Shown: piece after piece, positions 12,301-18,300 of the stretch
How the letters are laid out: each line of letters starts with the position of its first letter
Position numbering within the stretch: position 1 is the first letter of the stretch
Assembly (NCBI RefSeq): GCF_014359955.1
Contig: NZ_JACIYL010000005.1
Span: 1 to 23,515, forward strand
Source: Thermogutta sp.
GTDB taxonomy: Bacteria; Planctomycetota; Planctomycetia; Pirellulales; Thermoguttaceae
Length of the DNA: 23,515 nucleotides
Reading direction: 5' to 3'
The notes under the pieces: model-generated
What the model was told of the DNA's origin: nothing
Seen by the model: only the letters and a program-made list of their open reading frames with translations
Database searches by the model: none
Made by a program: the position numbers and the translations under genes

Positions 12301-15300
12301 CCCGGACGTGATCCCGGTGAGACCAGCGCCGAGGTCCGGGTTGCGGACATTGCCGACGATCATCACCTGGCGACCGAAGGTACCTGTGTTGCTGTAGTGG
12401 TGAGTGATTGCCTCCACAAGCACGCTATTGTAAGGATCATCCTGGAGGGCGTTCGGGTTATTTGGATTGCGGCGAATAATATTGATCCCAGTATCAGTAT
12501 CCAGCAGTAGACGGTTCGCATTACCCGTGTCGAACTCTTGATAATGCGGATTGAAATCGGGTCCGGGCCCCTGCCTGACCGTCATCAATCGGCCGTCGTT
12601 CCGCATGGCAATGTCGTGATAAACGATGGCCGGACTGCCGTTCAAAAGCAACGAGTCGGTCACGTCAGTTTCCACGGCCCCTGTGAACGGATCGACCGTG
12701 AACAAGTCGGTACCCGTCAGCGTGTAGAAGACGACGTCACCCAGGTGGAACTCGTCCGGTACAAGGCTCAGACGCTGTTGAACCGTGGTAACGCCCGAGT
12801 TCGCACCACCCTCGATGTGCTCCTCGACAATCCGAGTGATGGAGTTGATCGGTTCGAGGCGCACCAGCGGATAGGCCGTGGAATCCGCACTCCATGTTCC
12901 ACCGATCACCGACGACAGCACCTGCGGCGTCGCCAGCACGGAGGTCACAGCGATGTAATAGGTCGCCGTGTTGCTTTCCGGCAGATAGACCGGGCCGATG
13001 TAAGGATCGCGCGACCACACCGAACCGCGATTGAGATCTTCAATCGCATTGCTGATGACCAGGGCCATGTCATCCGCGATGTTGGAATCCGTGCTGCGGA
13101 GGATCAGACGCCCCTGGCTGTCGAAGACCCAGATCGACAGGTCCGGTCGAGCCATTCCGTCGGCGTAATCGATGTCGAAAATGGTGGACCAGATCGCACC
13201 CAGGTCGTTGAGCCCAGCAATGGACTGGATGCCCTGGAGGTCGACATCAAAGCGGTACCAGTCAACGTCAGTTCGCCCGCTGAGGTAGCCTGCCACGGAG
13301 ATCGTGTTGCGGTCGTTGCTGAGAAGATTGCCCAGATATTGGGCATTGCCCATGGTATCGTTGGTGGCCGTCGTTTCGCTCGTTTCGCCGAGCAGTGGAT
13401 GATGGGCCGGCTGACCCTGGATCTCGATGCCGTTCGTGGCGTAGCGAACATCGGCGTACTTGACCATACCGCCGGCCACTTCCTGCATTTCTTTCAGGCG
13501 GATCTGAAGCTGGTAATGGCCGGACGTGTTGTTGATAACCCGCACCGGCGTGTTGAGGGCGTTGAACCGGGCGTGAACGCCGTCCAAGAAGATCTTTCCG
13601 CCAACATACCGCGCGGTGACCTCGAAACCTTTGGCCGCTTTTTGCGCATTGATGGCATCCACGATCGCCTGAGCCACTTCGCTGGGCGATCCGCTGCCAC
13701 GGATATCCACGCCCACCGCATTCGGATTGCTCAGAGAGCCATCCTTATCGAACTCGAAAATGATCGTCTGGAAATTGTCGGAAACCAGGAACTGCGTGCC
13801 ATCATTGATCTGGTTGCTATTGGGAATATTGGTGATGGCCAGCGGACTTCGCACCCGCACGTAATACGTGTGGACTTCGCCCACCGGACCGGGCAATACA
13901 ACACGCATGCCCGAATCCCGCGGATTGATGCTGTAGTAATCGCCTAACTCCGACGGATTGCTGGAGGTGGAGCGAACCCAGGCGTCCCTGTTCATGGACT
14001 GCGCCTGGGTGGTCTGAGAGCCTTCCGGAAGTTCGTTCAGGGAGTTGTCGCTCCGGGCCAGGACGTTACCGTCGGCGTCGATCAGCTCCACAATCGTGTC
14101 GAGGGCGAAAGTGGTCCGGTCGATGTCAATCCACACTTCCGTGCCGGCCGTGGCATCGAAGCTGTACACGTCTGAATCGTTGGGTGAGTTGAACCGTACG
14201 GTTCCGTACACGTCGAAGCCCAGCCGCAAGTTGTCATCGCCGGCTTTTTCGTTGGGCGCGAGCTGTCCCAGGTATTGCGCCTGCTGTGGGTAAGGATTGC
14301 GGTCCACCTTGTCCTGGCCGGTTTCGGCCTCCACGACCGTGGCCACATTGCGGTCGTGAGCGTACTCGGTGAATCGGATACTCCGCCAATCGCCGGGTTG
14401 GCCGGTGCTGGCGCCGTTGCCATTTGTGTCGTACTGCGGATTGCCAAAAATATCCAAACCAGCACCAACTGAATCATCGGCGAGTGACGTGAAAATGACC
14501 GGATAGCCGGGCATCCCGATGATCTGAAGGATTCCTCCGATGCGGTCATTGATCTCGGCGGGACCACCGGCTGCGGTGATACCGGCATTCTGGCCCCACA
14601 ACTTGACCACGAGGCTCTTGTCGCGGCTGCTCTGCAGGCGCAGTCCACCTTCGTGATGATAGTTGGGGATGACGATTTCGTCGTAAACGATGTGCACGAT
14701 GTCCGTATCATCCCACACCCCCTGGCCGTTGAGCGTGCCGGCACGGACTTCCATGCCATTGATCTGGTTGCCGGTCATACGGTTGCTGCGGACCAGAGGC
14801 CCGAAGTTGTCCGAGTATTCTTCGAAGGCGTCGATGAATCCCGTGCTGCGCCCCCAGTCGGGAACTTCCCAAGCATTGAGCGAGTTGACATCGATGCTGA
14901 CGACGTGGCCCTGGTTGTTGATGAACCGGTTGTTGACGATCACCGGTTGGGCACCCCGGACGTAGATGGTCGCAGGTGTGATGAAGCCGCGGCCGTTGCG
15001 GTCACCAGCCGAATTGGCCCCGTTGTTTTCGAAGCGGGTATTGGCAATGCGGACGTGTGCCTGACGGATTTCAATCGGGTCGAAACCGGCAAAACCACCC
15101 TCAATGGCGGACTGACCGCCGGCGTACGCGATCACGGCTTGATCGATGCTTCCTTCGGACATCGGTGCGAAGCCGATCCCCGCCCAGTCACCAGCCTGAG
15201 GCTGCTGGCCGCTCGTGTTCTGGGCTGTATTGAACGTTCCGCCGGCGCCATAGCGATTGTCCAGAACCGAAGTGAAGACCACCTTGTAGCCGGGAACCGT

Positions 15301-18300
15301 TTCGGCGAAGCCAGGACGACCTTCGGCGATAAGCTGAGCACCCACTTCGGTCTCGATGCGGCTCCCCTGCAATTTGACGATCACGCCCGGATCAATCATC
15401 AGACGGGCATCGAGCCGCGCTTCTCGATTGCCCAGGCCTTCCACCTTCAGTTGCGCACCCAACTGGCGCAGCGTCACGGTGGCGCCGGTGCTGCTTGCCG
15501 TGACATCCAGCCCGCGTAAGGTCCTCGCCGAATTGATCGCGTTGGCCAGTGCGGTGGCGACGTCCGCCGCCGTGCTGGTGAGCGTGTAGGGCACAGCGAT
15601 TCGGCCCGGTAGCACACCGTCTCCGTTGTCGAATTCGAAGACCACACGGGTGCGACCGTCGAAGATCGAGAAATACTGGCCGTCGAGTGAAACACTTCCT
15701 GCCGGAAGCTGGATCTGGAAGTCGTTGAGCAAGGTAACCGCGGGAGCGGTGGAAGCCTTTTGGATCGGCCCGCCCGGCGTGCCCGCAATGACCAGGTTTT
15801 CAGGAACATAGTGAACAATGTCCCAATCGTCCCAACGGCCAAAGGTAGTGAGCTTCTTCGTTGCACCGCCTGCGGGGGTTTTTACGCGGACATAAAGCCC
15901 GTTGATGGTGTTGTCAACGACGTAATTGCCGTGAATGACCGGGCCAATTCGCTCGTAATTGACCGTGTAGGGCGCGTTCGGGTCCCAGCTCTGATACTTC
16001 GTGTCGGCGAAGCTGTTCGGATCGGCCGACATGGCCGCATCGGCACTGTGGGTGATCCGGCTGAACACAATGGTTGGCCGGGCTTCCACCATATGGACCG
16101 GGTCGTAGACCGAGCGAATCCCGTTGACGATGACCTCGCCGCCGCCGTAGCGGATGTCGGCATTGCTGATGTAGTTGAGGAATATCCCCTGATCTTCCAG
16201 GACCTGACGCGGCGGAAGTCCAGAAGCCGGATCGTACGCCTTGATGAACTGATAGTCCATATCGTTCTTGAAGACGATGCCGCCCCAATCGCCGGGCATG
16301 GGGGTTGTATTGTTGTTGGGCTCAGCATCGCGGCCGAGAGACTCATCATAATAGGACGTGAAATAGACCGAGTGGAACGGCGTTCCCAGCACCTGAAGAG
16401 CGCCGCCGCTTCGATCAATGCCTTCGGCAATACTGCCCACCATGATGTTGGAACGGAACAGCTTGATGACCGCCCCGGCGTCGATCATCACGGTGACACC
16501 CTTGGGTACATCCATCCGCACACCGTCGGCAAGCGGCGCGTTGTCCACCAGTCGACGACCGATTTCATAGGGGATATTGTCGCGGAGCGTCGCCGGATCA
16601 TTGGGATCGTCGTTGGCAAAGTTGTTACCCACAATGCGCACGATTGTTCCCGGCTGTGCCGCCGCCAATGCTCCGGCGATCGTGCTGAAGGGGTTATCGA
16701 TTGAACCGGTGGGTGAAGAGGACCCGGAAAGCTTATCGACAAAGATCGTCTTGCTGGCCGGCTGGACGTTGAACCAGAAATTGTAGTCGCCGCCAGGAAC
16801 GCCATCCATGTCGCCATCGAAGTAAACTCCGGTTGAGTCGATCAAGCGCGACGGATGGGCCGTGTTTGGATCGCGGAACGTCTCTGGATTATCAGGATCC
16901 ACTCCACCCGGCTTATACGTGACCCGAAGCTTGTACTGGCCCTGGGTAACGCCGCCGATGCCGGAGTCGTCCATCGTGGGGTCGTACTGCGTGTTTCCGC
17001 TGGCGCTCACGCCGATGTAATAGCGACCCGGGGTGAGATAAACCCTCAGGGCCGAGTCGTCGCTGTAGAAGTCATCATTGCGTGCCACGACCTCATAGGT
17101 CGTTTGGAGGAATTCCTTCTCGACGGGTACGCCGTTTTCCATCACGACGTACTTCTGCGCGACCTGAACTTCGCGATAGAGTGTGACGGCTGCATTCAGG
17201 AGGCTGGAATTCGTCATCCGCTCCGCCAGGACCTCGACATCCACCAGACCCCGATCGTTGAGGTCGAAGCGGTACATGTCGATGTCCATGTTGTCCGGGC
17301 GGAACATATGGCGGCCGTGGATAATATCGGCCACACCGGGGAACACGGGTTCAAACGAGCCGACAACGGCCTGGGCGTCTTCCGAGCTGCCCATGATCAC
17401 GAATGGAGGAAGATCGTAGCTGTGCCCGTAACCCAGCAGGTGACCGATTTCGTGCATCGCCACCTGGAACCAGGCGCCGCCGAATTCGCTGGCACCCCAG
17501 TTCTCGGCGTAGTCCATAACCGCCATGCCGCCGCCAGCCACACCAGCCACGCCGCCCGGTGCGGACTGCAAATTCATCAAGGCCAAGTCGCCCGTGATGA
17601 TGGCCAAGCCATAGCTATCCGTCTCATAAAACTGAATACCCAGGTAATTTCCATAGATGTCGAATATTTCCCGTGCCCGTTGTTTCTGTGCCTCTGTGAT
17701 GAGATTCCAGCTTTCTTTGGGGAAGTAGTAGGGGATGGTGGGGATCTGAGTTGAGCCGTCCGGGCTGGATTCACCGGTAAGGTAGTGATCTTCAATCAGG
17801 ATGCTGTCGTAATCCGGCAGATCCCGGTGACCCGGTTCATCGATAGCGCCCGGCCATTCCAGGTTGTAGGAAACCGAACCAGGCGTAACAATCGTGCCGC
17901 TGATAATAACGCTTTGACCAACTGTTCCGCTGCCGAATCCGCCTCCAATAATTACGGCGTTATAGAAAGTGGACGGTGCATCTCCACCCTCTGACATATT
18001 CCAGGTTTGAATTGGCCGGTATTCACTGCCGATTCGCAACCGCGCGGCTCCGGTGCCGAAGTTTGCCAGGTCCTGTCCGAAGTCCAGTCGGACTAAATTC
18101 TTGCTGGCATCGTAGGTGACGGAAACGGGATTGACGACGACATCGTCGTCTGGCGAGGCTGTTTCCTTCGTGAATATGAGCTGGTAGAACCGAGGATCCT
18201 GCGCCGCGTTCCGGTCAAGCTCGTCGTCATTGAAATAGACTTCAATGATGTTGCGTTCCTGATAGAGACTTTTGACCGCCAACCGACTGTTTTGACGATC

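Noticed and set aside
12538..13947. Plus-strand open frame of 469 codons
   Set aside because: It is opposite the PPC and propeller regions, which have clear protein signatures; the antisense product has none.
15760..16704. Plus-strand open frame of 314 codons
   Set aside because: It is the complement of the first beta-helix, with a biased composition and no start signal.
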